Origin: Cornus controversa | Taxonomy: Eukaryota; Streptophyta; Magnoliopsida; Cornales; Cornaceae | Assembly (NCBI GenBank): GCA_026545225.1 | Contig: CM048847.1 | Coordinates: 15,681,835 to 15,745,834, forward strand | Length of the DNA: 64,000 nucleotides | Direction: 5' to 3' | Shown here: positions 23,934 through 35,098 of the stretch, piece after piece | How positions within the stretch are numbered: position 1 is the stretch's first letter | Layout of the letters: each line of letters opens with the position of its first letter | The notes under the pieces: generated by a model | What the model was told of the DNA's origin: nothing | What the model saw: only the letters and a program-made list of their open reading frames with translations | The model's database searches: none | Position numbers and translations under genes: made by a program

Positions 23934-24989
23934 CAGAGGATATTGTTTGAACACCACTAAATAAGAATAATTTGGAAACTGTATATTTGGTAATTCCAAG
24001 GATATGATGCACAAAAAAATAACATATAAAAATTTATAGGAAAGTAGATGTTGAACCTCCGATGCTAGCAAGTGCTTGTAAATGTCACAAGCCATGGTTG
24101 CACATAATTGTGGGTCCATGAGATTGTCATCAACATCAACAATCTTATCAGTTGTTTCCTTCTCAGGAAGTACATCTCTCTTGCAGATATTTCCTGTGAG
24201 CCATACACTTCAAATAAGATAACGAAGGCAAGAAGAAATAATAACCATTAATTTCCGGAAAAAAAAAAACCCCCCATTGTTCACATACCATAAAAATTAA
24301 ACATTATTCCTGGCTTAAATTTCTATAACCAAATTTTTCATGACAACATCCAAAAATAGATGAACACGAAAAGTCCTAATCTACAAATTTCCATTAAAGG
24401 AGGAAATTCCAACCACTTAGAGAAGTAAAATGGAAAAGAAAAATAAAATAAAATATATCAGAATATCAAACCTGCTTCTTCTTCATGCTCTAAAATGTAG
24501 ATTTTTCTATATGTCTTTCTCTCAATGGAATTATTTGCTGATATATCGTTGTTGTCTAAATATTCAACGCCAGGACTCTTCATAGAATCGCAAGTAGTTT
24601 CATCTGAAGAAACTAAACCTTTTGAATGAATTGGAGAAACATCCGTGCTACATGAGGCTGTAGGGACAGTAACCTTAGAGAGAGTTTGATCACTTCTCGG
24701 GAAAGAAATAACTTTACAAGAAACAACTACACTTGGTTCCATAGTTGAGCCTATTGGCAAAGTACTTCCAGAGTATCCTGCATTATTAATGCAAGCAAAA
24801 GCTCCCTTCCTGGCATTTGCAACTTTAGCCACATTTGGTACCTTCAAATATGAAATTCAATCAATCATTTTTCTCAAATATAGAGCAGGTAACTTCAGAT
24901 GCTAGAAGCGAAAAGTTAATAATTTATGTTCCACAAGAAATAAAACAAAAATTGAAGTGCAGAGTAAAAGCCTTTCGGACATTGAACTG

Positions 24990-25253
24990 TGTAGAAGAAC
25001 AGGTCAATGAGACCAATTCATCCGCAGCAGACTCCTCTATTTCAGGAGTTCAAAACACCTCAACAAACTCCACTTACTTAGGAGTATAGATAACAACCTT
25101 TCAATTTTGAATGCATACGTTGTATAGGCAACTAAGTAGGATAACAGTTACGTTTCTATTTAAAGTCTATTTAAATTCCTTGTATAGGGACAACAAAAAA
25201 TAATAGAAATTCAAGCCTTCAGATTTTTTATCAACTTGAGTATACACTCTATA
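24990..25253 (+). repeat. Left LTR of copia element
   Basis: 264 bp, nearly identical to 29,450-29,721. It is preceded by target copy AACTG and followed by a tRNA-Met type primer site. Confidence 0.95.
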
Positions 25254-28200
25254 TGATATCAGAGCACTAAAAGACCAACGTCTACTCCCTTCCGATTCTC
25301 AATGGCCTCCTCATCCTCTAAAACCTAAAATAATTCTACTGACCCTAGTACTACTCTCCCCTCCCTCTCCAATCTTCCATTTACTATCAGCATCAAACTC
25401 AACTCCTCCAACTATCCTGTATGGAAAGCTCAGGCCCTACCCTACTTCAGAGATTAAGCTATTTTTGGTTACCTTGATGGCACAATCCCAACCCCACCTC
25501 AAGAAATTGATTCTTCTCATCCCAGCACAGGTGCTATTATTAAAACTTCGTCAGGATTCTTTAATCCTCACCACCATAAATGCTTCACTCACTGAAGATG
25601 TTCTCACTCAAGTCATGTCTTAAACAACCTCTCGAGAGGTCTGGCTTGCACTCGAGTGAACCATTTCTTCAATTTCCCGTGCTAAAGCAATTCAGATTCG
25701 CACTCAGCTGGCAAATGCTCGAAAAAGTGCTCTGTCCACCAATGCATATTTTCTCTCTATCAAGCGAATGGCTGATGAACTTGCTCTTACTGGACAACCA
25801 CTAAAACCTGATGACATAATAACCTATGTGCTTGCGGGACTTGGCCAGGAATATGATTCCTTGGCTTCAACAATTACTTCTCGATCTGATCTTGTCACCT
25901 TGGAGGAACTTTACTCACTCCTTCTAATCTGTGAGTCACGAATTAATCACAATAATCAGTCCCTTCAAACTGCTGCTTTAGTAACCTCAGTAGCAAAATC
26001 AATCCACTTTTCGATCGGCTATAAATTTTCAACCTTCCAACCGTGGTCGCGGTGGCTACCGTGGCAGAGGACGTGGTCGTCGTTTTCAACTTCCTACTCA
26101 GGGTCCATCAAACTCAATTATATGTCAGGTATGCTTCAAACCAGGACATACTGCCAAAAAATGCTATCACCATTTTAATCTTTCTTATCAGGACCAACAC
26201 ACTCCTAAAAATCAACTGCAAGCCACGGTTGCTGCGCACTGTCACCATTCTGATAATGAGTGGTATCCCGACACAGGAGCTATCCATCATCTCACCAATG
26301 ATGTGAATAATCTTCATCTTCAAAATGAAGACTATGACAGTCAAGATCATATCCAGGTGGCTAACCGTGCAGGTCTGAAAATCGTATAAAGTGGAACTTC
26401 CACTCTCTCATCTCCTTCCAAATCTTTTGTAGTTAATCAAAATTTGCTAGTCCCAGATATTCAGAAAAATCTTCTCTCTGTTCAGCATTTTTGTCTAGAC
26501 AATAATGTTTTCTTTGAATTTTATGCTTCTTTCTTCCTTGTGAAGGATTACTTGGGGAACATCCTGTATCGAGGATCACTCAGTAATGCTCTTTACAACT
26601 TCTCGACTTCTCTTGCTCATCTTCAACCATAAGCTTTATCCAGTGTTTGTGTGTTCGTGTGTCTGCCAATATCTGGCATCATCGTCTCGGTCATGCTTCC
26701 CTTCCAGTTATCAAAAAGGTTATTTTATTACCTGTCCACAATAAAAATACTTCTCTTTGTTCTGCATGTCAGCTGGCTAAGAGCCATGCTCTGCCCTTTA
26801 AACAGGTGCATGTTTCTGTTTTGAAACCATTGGAGTTAATATATTCAAATGTTTGAGGGCCAGCTCCTGTTTTATCCACCTCTGGTGCACATTATTACAT
26901 AAGTTTTCTGGATGATGCTACTAAATTCTTATGGCTTTTTCCCTTGAAACTCAAATCTGATGCATATCACACCTTTATATGTTTTCAAGCTGCTATAGAA
27001 CACCAATTTGATACAAAAATTAAGGTTGTCCAATCCGATTGGGGTGGTGAATATCGCAACATAACTAAATATTTACAAACTCAAGGAATTAGTCATCGAA
27101 TAACCTTTCCATCTACACATCAGCAAGCTGGTGCCATTGAAAGGCGTCACCGACAAATTGTTGAAGTTGGTTTGGCATTACTTGCTCACTCTAATTTACC
27201 AAAAATATTTTGGGAAGATGCCTTATTAACTGCTGTTTTTATTATCAATAGATTGCCAACTCCAATTTTACAGCATCGATCACCATATGAAATGGTCCAT
27301 CATCACAAACCAGATTATAATTTTTTACGTGCCTTTGGATGCGCTTGCAGGCCCTATTTACATCCATTTAATCGACATAAGATGGATTTTCGATCCAAAA
27401 ATTGCATATTTATTGGGTATAGTGTTGGTCATCGAGGTTACAAGTGTTTAGATGTATCTACAGGAAAAATATTCATATCACGTCATGTTGTCTTTGACGA
27501 ATCTCTTTATCCATATACAGTCCCTGAGTCTATCGAGCCTACTCCAAAACCTGCTCCTGTTGTCCTCACACCAAATCTAAATCTATCACCCTCTCGCTCC
27601 TCTATTTCTGTAGGTACCAATGTTCAGTTTGCTGCACCAAGTCCTCTGCATATGGCCTCGACATCAAGTCCTCAAACTGATCTTCATATTGCTTCAGGTT
27701 CTCCTGCCAGGGATACTACTCTACCTCAACTTACAGACAGTCCATCACCTCCTCCTTTACCTTCTCCACCTCGCCAGCAACATCAAAATATACACTCCAT
27801 GATTACAAGAAGCAAAAACAACATCCACAAGCCAAAAGTAGCATCTGACTCACATATTCGATATCCCATTCCAAAAGCACTTATGGCCACAATTCAACCA
27901 CAAGACAAAGAACCCACCTGCTATTCAACTGCAGTTAAACATCACAATTGGCGAGAGGCTATGAATAAAGAGTTCGATGCCTTGTTAGCTAATGGAACCT
28001 GGACTTTGGTTCCTAAACCTCCTAATGCCAATCTTGTTGGATGTAAATGGTGTACAAAATTAAAAGAGGAGCTGATGATGGTATTGAACTATTTAAAGCA
28101 CGCCTAGTCGCCAAAGGATTTCATCAACAAGAGGGTGTTGATTTTGGCGAGACATTCAGTCCTGTGGTGAAACCTACCACTGTAAGGTTGGTTCTCTCAC

Positions 28201-29449
28201 TAGCAGTTTCTCGTGGTTGGCATCTTCGACAAATTGATGTCCAAAATGCTTTCTTACATGGCCTCTTGCAAGAAGACGTCTATATGACTCAGCCTCCAGG
28301 ATTCATTTATCCTCAAGTTTTGCAACATGTTTGTAAGCTGCAAAAGTCACTCTACAGTCTTCGTCAAGCACCATGAGCATGGTTTTCTCGCTTGACTGAT
28401 CAGCTACAAGCCATTGGTTTTATAGGAAGTGAAGCGAATCATTCACTTTATGTTTATCACCATAGCTCCACTCTTATTTACTTTTTAATTTATGTCGATG
28501 ACGTAATTATAACTGGTGCAGATATACATGCCATTAACCGAGTGATAAGTTTGCTGCAGGACAACTTTGCAGTAAAAGACATGGGTGAACTCAGTTTCTT
28601 TCTGGGCATTGAGGCCATTCGAAGTGATCATGGTCTGTTTTTATCTCAACGTCGCTACATTTTTGATCTCCTTATACGCAGTAAAATGGACAAAGCAAAG
28701 CCTTGTGTTACTCCAATGTCGACCTCACAGCCCTTAACAAAATCTGATGGCATACCTTTTTAGGACCCTCATTTGTATCGAAGTGTAGTTGGAGGGCTGC
28801 AATATCTTTCTTTTACTCATCATGAACTTGCTTTTGCAGTCCATAAAGTTAGCAAGTATATGCAAAATCCAATGGAGCCACATTGGACAGCCGTCAAACG
28901 GATATTGCGTTATTTGAAGAACACCATTTCTCATGCGTTACTGTTACAACCCACTACTGATCTTAAGCTTCAAACATTCAGCGATGCAGATTGGGCATCC
29001 GATCGTGACGACAGAAGGTCAGTTGGTGCTTATTGTGATTATTTAGGCAACAACCTAATTTCATGGGGCTGCAAACAACAACAAACTGTTGCTCGGAGTA
29101 GCACAGAAGCCGAATATAAGGCTCTTGCAAATGCTGCTGTAGAAATTCAGTGGATAAAGTCTTTGATAACTGATCGTGTTCCAATTGTCCATTCTCCGAT
29201 CCTCTAGTGTGACAACATAGGAGCTACTTATTTAACCAGTAATCCTCTATTTCATGCTCGCACAAAACATATTGAAATTGACTTTCACTATGTTCGTGAT
29301 CAAGTTCTTCGTGGTCAACTTCATGTTCGATTTGTTTCTACCAAGGACCAGTATGCAGATGCACTTACGAAGCCGCTGCCCTCTAGGAGATTTCTTCTTC
29401 TGCGTGACAATCTCAGGGTTCATTCCTTACCCTTTCGACTGAGGGGGCG

Positions 29450-29721
29450 TGTAGAAGAACTGGTCAATGAGACCAATTCATCCGCAGCAGACTCCTCTAT
29501 TTCAGGAGTTCAAAACACCTCAACAAACTCCACTTACTTAGGAGTATAGATAACAACCTTTCAATTTTGAATGCATCTGTTGTATAGGCAACTAAGTAGG
29601 ATAACAGTTACGTTTCTGTTCTATTTAAAGTCTATTTAAATTCCTTGTACAGGGGGGACAACAGAAAATAATAGAAATTCAAGCCTTCAGATTTTTTATC
29701 AACTTGAGTATACACTCTATA
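29450..29721 (+). repeat. Right LTR of copia element
   Basis: 272 bp. It is preceded by a polypurine tract at 29,440-29,449 and followed by target copy AACTG. It is longer than the left LTR by a 5-bp and a 3-bp insertion. Confidence 0.95.
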
Positions 29722-29726
29722 AACTG

Positions 29727-30630
29727 AAAAGAAATTCACCCAATTTCTTCTCCATATTGTTGTCCTAAAAATGCTAAGAAGAAATCTACCCATATGGGTC
29801 ATGTGATAGCATCATTTCCCAAAAACAAGAATAGAATTATCAAAAAAATTGTCCTAAAAATGCTAAAAATGTGATCTCATTTGTGGAAATGTTTTTAAAT
29901 TGAATCAGAATCTACTCAATCGCATGCTACGCAGAAAAAGAAATGTAGTACAGAACTTAATCTGGTGAAAACAGAAAAAAGATGAAGCTTTGTTCAACAT
30001 GAAATTCTATGTCATTTAGCCCTGAGTTTTTTTTTTTTTTCTTTTTTTTTGCAACATGAAATATTTATTTATTGCTGGACATGCACCCCCAGCATTTATA
30101 ATTATGCTCTATTACATGCTTACATAGTTCTAATTTCAATATGCCAGAGCAGGTAACAGGATATTCAAGAACAACCTCAAGTCGCTAATGTGTTGAGAGG
30201 CCGAATCATAAGAAGAAATGTTATTCCAATTTATATTCATGAAATTTATGGTCATCTATAAATTATAGATGCTATCATGTGCTAATTGAGTAGATTCAAG
30301 AATTCCATGCAAAAATTTTCAACGTCACACACGTATCCTTTCTCACCATGAATTCTTGAAGAATGTGAAGTTTCAAAGTAAATCAATCAAAGTAACTCAT
30401 TTAGATATGCCAGATATGAAATACCCACAAGCAAACTTAAACAACATATGGACCCAAAACCCAAAACTCCACTGAAAGTTACCATGCGATGAATTGAAAA
30501 AGAAAACTCATTTAGATACGCCAGAAATGAAATACCCACAATCAAAAACCTAAACCAAACATAATTGAAACTTAAAATGCGATTAATTGCATAAAGACAA
30601 ACCATATTTGAGGCTTCCAAAGTGGAGCTT
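29727..30630. other. Remaining CYCA1 intron with a 111-bp local duplication
   Basis: No exon was recognised. Two copies of a segment beginning ACTCATTTAGATA(T/C)GCCAGA start at 30,395 and 30,506, offset 111 bp, and end in ATGCGAT(G/T)AATTG. Confidence 0.7.
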
Positions 30631-30712
30631 TTTACACCATTACGAAGTCCATGTCTGTGATTGGTGACATTGGCGACGATGACATTGATGAACGGCGATT
30701 CTGGGTCGACAT

Positions 30713-31440
30713 CTTTTCAGCTGTGACCCAAGAATTCAAACTTTCCACAAGAGCAGAGCTAGCTTCAGCTACGTTAGGAAATTTGGAGAAAACGATGTTA
30801 AAACCAAAATTGGGTCTTTCAGTTCTAGTGATATCCACGTGTGGCAGCAAGGTGGCTTAGTGCATGTGTTTCATGGCAATTGAAAAAAGCATTAGCCATC
30901 ATGTATATGCCTATTAAGGCGCCATGTGTCTATTACCAACACATTAGTAACTAATTACATGATAACCCTAAACACCTAAAATTACTCTTTCTCTCGGCTA
31001 TATCTCTTCAAATATATATATATTTTTTATTTCTAAATTTAAAGAAGCAAAACCCTTTATTTTTTTATTTTTAAATTAAAAATAAAATAAAATTACTCAA
31101 GCAAAACCCTAAACACCTAAAACCACTCTTTCTCTCGCCTACGGCTTTCCAAAAATAGAATTACTCATACAAAACTCTTTTCCAAGCAAAACCCTTTCTT
31201 TTTATTTCTAAAATTAAAAAAATAGAATTATAACTCGCAAAACCCTAAACACCTATAAAATCACTCTTCCTATCGGTTACGGCTCTCCATTCTTCCTATC
31301 CGCTCTCATCTTCCTCTCGGCTCTCATCTTCCTCTCGACTCTCATCAACACGGCTCTCAGTGTGGCCCTCAACTTTCTCTCGGATTTCATCAACAACCAT
31401 TCAATTCAATTTCGTCTCGGCTTACATGTGAGTTCTTTTC
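30713..31440. promoter_or_regulatory. Shared upstream region of CYCA1 and MAA3-like relics, with threefold repeat
   Basis: This lies between a minus-strand start codon at 30,712 and a plus-strand gene relic. CCCTAAACACCTA(A/T)AA followed by a TCTCTCG- or TATCGG-type block recurs at 30,966, 31,107 and 31,243, spacing 141 and 136 bp. The right end is CT-rich (CTCTCATCTTCCTCTCGGCTC), like a plant 5' leader, and a donor-like CAT/GTGAGTTC occurs near 31,429. Promoter function is inferred from position only. Confidence 0.35.
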
Positions 31441-32026
31441 TTTGACTTCTTTTTTTTTTCTACTCATTGTTTGCTATTAGCTTTTGAAATCAAGATTTTT
31501 TAATAAAAAATTAGGTTTGTAATGAGTCATGTTATCCATCAAAATTTTTTAATAAAAAAATTACAGATGTAATGAGTCTTGTTATCAAATTGAATATCTG
31601 ATTAATAAATGTGACACAAATTTAATCATAAATAATCATCGAATTTGATGATAAGGTAAGAATCCGATCCGTTTAATATGTGAGGTCACTTTCTGAATAA
31701 TTGTCATATATACCGCAACCACCAGCACAAACACGTTATTTAGGCTTTTATCATCTTCAGGAAAATAGTTCCTCATTTTATGTTGTACCTAATAATTAAA
31801 ATCTAAGGTACCTAAAATCACTCTTCTCTTTTCCATTGTTCATTTCTACAAAATAGTTCTGAGTTGGGACTATCTACCCCTTCTCAAAGAATCCAACGTA
31901 ATTACTTCTTTCCACCGCCTCTCTTCCACACACGTTTAAGAATGGCGTGTGTATGTGGTTGTATAGATATAATATATATGCATTATTTGTTTCATGTGAT
32001 ATTTACTTTTTTTTTCTTCGAATCAG

Positions 32027-32180
32027 AAAAAATGCAAAGACATTGGGGACAAAAATGATTTGGGTCTGAAGCAAGTGAAGGGCATCTACAAAGATGTTGA
32101 TGACTATCTTAGAACGTTTGAGCCACTGCTATTTAAAGAAGTGAAAGCTCAGGCCATTCAAGGAAGAGACGAGGAAGATG
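32027..32180 (+). pseudogene. Isolated exon of MAA3/SEN1-like helicase
   Basis: A 154-nt exon with an acceptor (TTCTTCGAATCAG) and donor (GATG/GTATTT) encodes 51 open codons, including LGLKQVKGIYKDVDDYLRTF and EPLLFKEVKAQ. These match the N-terminal region of plant MAGATAMA3/SEN1-like superfamily 1 RNA helicases. I could not find the preceding exon with the start codon, nor the following exons with helicase motifs, within several kilobases. It is probably a remnant of a lost gene, although both splice sites and the frame of this exon are intact. Confidence 0.65.
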
Positions 32181-33060
32181 GTATTTCTTAATTTTATTTT
32201 GTTGTTTATTTTGTTAATTATTTTACATAGATATTTGAGATTTAAAGATCAACCCATGAAACGAATTGTACAATTAGTTCAAATAGTCCAAATACATAAA
32301 AAATTAACAATACCTATTGTTTAATATCATAATAGTTTACTATTATTATTTTATGCGGCAATAAACGGTTATTATTATCTTTGATCTTTGATAATAACAG
32401 TTTAGACACCCTATTATAATGTTTAATAATATAATTTGTTTATATATATTTACCCAAATTTTTTTTTGAGAAATGGCCGGAATTTAATTGACCTCTAAAC
32501 ACTTACTTCACACATATATGCTTCAATATTCCATCTGCTTTCTATGGCATTAATTGCTCACCAGAAATCTATACATACATATGCAGAGGAGGGTTGCTCC
32601 GTCTAGAAATTATTTTCAGTATTTTCTTTTTCTAAGTGTTCTTACTGTTCCATGTCTCCATTCTAACAAATTGGGTTCTCATGTTCTCTTCACTTACACC
32701 ACTAGGTTTGATATGAGTAGCAGCACATACATCAATTGATACAGTGGGCCACAAGTATGACGTATATATGTGTGTATATATATAATAGATTTCTGGATGA
32801 GCGTCTTTTGTTACTACTTTGCTGACAAATATGTATAGATATATACACACATACATATATATATGTGTTTACTTAAAGAACTATCAAGGTGGAGAGCCAT
32901 GAGGTGGAAGTAATAAAATAGGATCCATTTCCAATATTGAACCGTTCGGCACTAAAAGGTATGAGGGTAAAAAGGGTATAACAAGAATATTTTAGTCATT
33001 AACTATGTCATAATTACAACGTGCACGGCAAAATCAAATGGCCGTCAACCTTAGAATTGC
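32181..33060. other. Interval with no supported feature
   Basis: AT-rich with short TA/TG-type microsatellites near 32,760-32,870. No further helicase exon was recognised. Confidence 0.5.
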
Positions 33061-34080
33061 AATGTGAGTCTTTTTAAAGTTGGAGACTTGATTGCAACGT
33101 TTGTCATTATAAAAAAAGTTGAATTGTAATTGCAAATTGGCAAAGGTGATGTGAGCAATTTTAAAAGTTGTAGGGCTTAATTATAACGTTTAATAATTGT
33201 GGGGTGTATGTTGTAGGGCTGCAGCTCCAACGGATTGGACAGATTAGAGATATAAATCAGACTCAACCCTACATGTAAAATGTTCAACCCTAATACAATC
33301 CTAACCCGACTTTCAATCCTAACTACTTAACCCTAGCCCCCAACTCATCCTTAAATTTTTAAACTCGAGTTTGCAACTCGGGTTGACATTTCAGGTTAGA
33401 AAGTCGAGTTAATTCGAGTTATCTATATTATCAATATCCACATTTGAAAATTTAAAGTGATCTTCAATAAGTTTCACATTAGATTATTCCTAAACACACA
33501 AAAAATTAAGAACTTAATGCAATTTTTTTAAAATTATAAACAATTTTTTAGGAAATTAATTATCCAAAGTGTTAGCATACAATAAATTAAGATTTAAATA
33601 AAGAAAGTTGAAAACAAAAAAATTATCATAATTTGAATATTATATATAATATATTTAAAATAAAAAATATGTAATAAAAATAATATTACAATTCGGGTTT
33701 GGCTCAGGTTGTTGGCACCTCAACCCAAGCCCAACTCTAATTAAGTTTGAGATTTTTCAACCCAAGCTCAACCTTAATTGTAAAAATAGTTGCACAAGCC
33801 CGTAAAAAATTGGACTGGGCTCGAATTGAGTTTGGGTTGCCCAACCCAAGTTACACCCCTAGCATGTTGCAACAACTCAATAGTTGAAGGGTATTTTGGG
33901 CCGTTATAACAAAAGTTGAATTGTAATCACAAATTGGACTAAAATAATTAAAAATTTATTGGACTGAATTGTAATTACAAATTCGCTAAATAAAAAATAA
34001 AAAACTATTTGAGTGAATTATAATTACAAATTAGGTTAAAAAAATTAAAAATTTATTGTGCTGTTTATAAAATTCCCAAA
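33061..34080. repeat. Dispersed repeat (TTGAATTGTAATTACAAATTGG family), split by a MITE
   Basis: The flanks at 33,061-33,213 and 33,862-34,080 are paralogous to 48,070-48,270 and 48,370-48,425. They share AACGTTTAATAATTG (first copy), TATAACAAAAGTTGAATTGTAAT and GGACTGAATTGTAATTACAA words. The family is unknown to me. Confidence 0.7.
33214..33861. mobile_element. hAT-like MITE, 648 bp
   Basis: The ends are partly inverted: TAGGGCTGCAGCT on the left, and TAGGGGTGTAACTTGGGTTGGG read inward from the right. The flanking 8-bp direct repeats are GTATGTTG (33,206-33,213) and GCATGTTG (33,862-33,869), with one mismatch. Eight-base target duplications and TAGGG ends are typical of hAT superfamily non-autonomous elements. 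The interior is rich in CAACCCAA words and has no coding capacity. A paralogous empty site at about 48,110-48,135 supports the boundaries. Confidence 0.8.
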
Positions 34081-34349
34081 AGACTAAACCTATGTTTACC
34101 CCCAATCGACCTTATACGTTAGAACTCTCTAGCTTCCTTCCTTTCTTTTAAGTTAGGGAAAGTTATTAGGTGATTTATCAACTATTATTAATAAACCTAA
34201 AATTCTTCTTGTACTTGACCGATGTGGGACAAATTAATTAAGACTATCATTTAGCAACATTTTTTGTATAAGTGATATAAATTTTAATCTATTTCTCAAT
34301 TAGAGTAGTTAACACGTATGTAGGTACAGAAAATTGTTCAATTAATAAT

Positions 34350-34740
34350 TGTCAAACAACTCAATGCACACACCAAAAAATAATAAATAGAACACTTTTA
34401 GAAAGAGAGAAAAGATATTGCTAGAGGTGGATTCGAGAATCTATTTTATTGATAATTTTATGGATATTTATACAAGTAGGAATTCAAATCCTTTTAGGAC
34501 TTGAATTTCCTTGTTGACAGCTAACTTTTCTCTTAAAGAATTTGGATTCCCTTTTGAGTTATAAGTCTGCTTTTGATTTGGACTTTTTAGCCTTGGGGAG
34601 GGGCAACTAGGCCCTTGACAATTAACGACCTAGCCCATTTGGGCTTTCTACTGATACATGGGCTCAAGCCGACGTGGGCCTAGTCTATTTTTTGTACCAG
34701 TTTAGCCCATTAGACCGGATGATAATTTAGACGCTACACA
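34350..34740 (-). repeat. 3' LTR of Tat-lineage element
   Basis: On the minus strand it opens TGTGTAGCGTC at 34,740, directly after the polypurine tract. The distal end is placed at TGTCAAAC (34,350) on the plus strand, giving about 391 bp. That distal boundary is uncertain because there is no second LTR to compare. Confidence 0.6.
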
Positions 34741-35098
34741 TTGCCCCCAATTCCCTTCAGTTATGAAGATCGTCATAATAGAGGGAATTCGATTGGGTTT
34801 TATCATGATTTCTTTATTTGCATCGAGGCTCGTCATTTAATGCTGGCGACGGCGTAGAGCACCTGAGTTTCTTTCTTTACGCTTCCTCTTTTGCATTTTA
34901 CTGATCATACTTGTTACTTTTCAGCCACAAATCTTCTACGACTGCTTAACTTCTTTTCAGATTCATCTTCCTTGACTTTCTTGGTGTTGATTTGCCTCTT
35001 CAGGTTAGCTTCCGTCTGTTTGTTTTTATCTCTTTTTTCTTCTGAAAATATCTTCTAGTGTTAGCAACTGTACCTTTTCTGACAACCAAGAAATCTCC

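Larger units (their letters stand above)
24990..29721 (+). mobile_element. Ty1/copia retrotransposon, nearly full length, inserted in CYCA1 intron
   Basis: Both LTRs are present: 24,990-25,253 and 29,450-29,721, starting TGTAGAAGAAC and ending ACACTCTATA. They differ by about five substitutions and two small indels, roughly 98% identity, so insertion was recent (about one million years or less to a few, depending on the rate assumed). The 5-bp target duplication AACTG lies at 24,985-24,989 and 29,722-29,726. A primer site (TGATATCAGAGC) follows the left LTR, and a polypurine tract (GAGGGGGCG) precedes the right LTR. Parts in order: gag about 25,300-26,200, protease about 26,250-26,630, integrase about 26,650-27,530, reverse transcriptase about 27,950-28,760, RNase H about 28,770-29,440. 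The copy carries several disabling changes. The UBN2-type gag suggests an Ale-like lineage, an inference. Confidence 0.95.
20922..30712 (-). pseudogene. CYCA1: A1-type mitotic cyclin, decayed and interrupted by retrotransposons
   Basis: Exons on the minus strand follow a plant CYCA1, the S/M-phase regulatory partner of CDKs. They are: start codon 30,712 (MSTQNRRSSMSS); about 24,840-24,472 (KVPNVAKVANARK ... SMKSPGVEYLDNNDISANNS, then IERKT); 24,193-24,057 (DPQLCATMACDIYKHLLASE); 21,578-21,487 (KRPSTDFMERVQKNINSGMR, then ATLIDW); 21,292-21,159 (VTEEYRLVPDTLYLTVNYID); and 20,982-20,922 (KYEEICTPQVEEFCYITDNT). The last three cover the first half of the cyclin box. Lesions: one base missing at the start of the 21,578 exon (GCAAGAAAAGG where GCAAAGAAAAGG is expected), an in-frame TAA at 21,193-21,191, a donor changed to AT at 21,158-21,157, and no exons for the second cyclin fold. 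Introns contain three retroelement insertions. Family identity is strong and the gene is dead. Confidence 0.85.
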
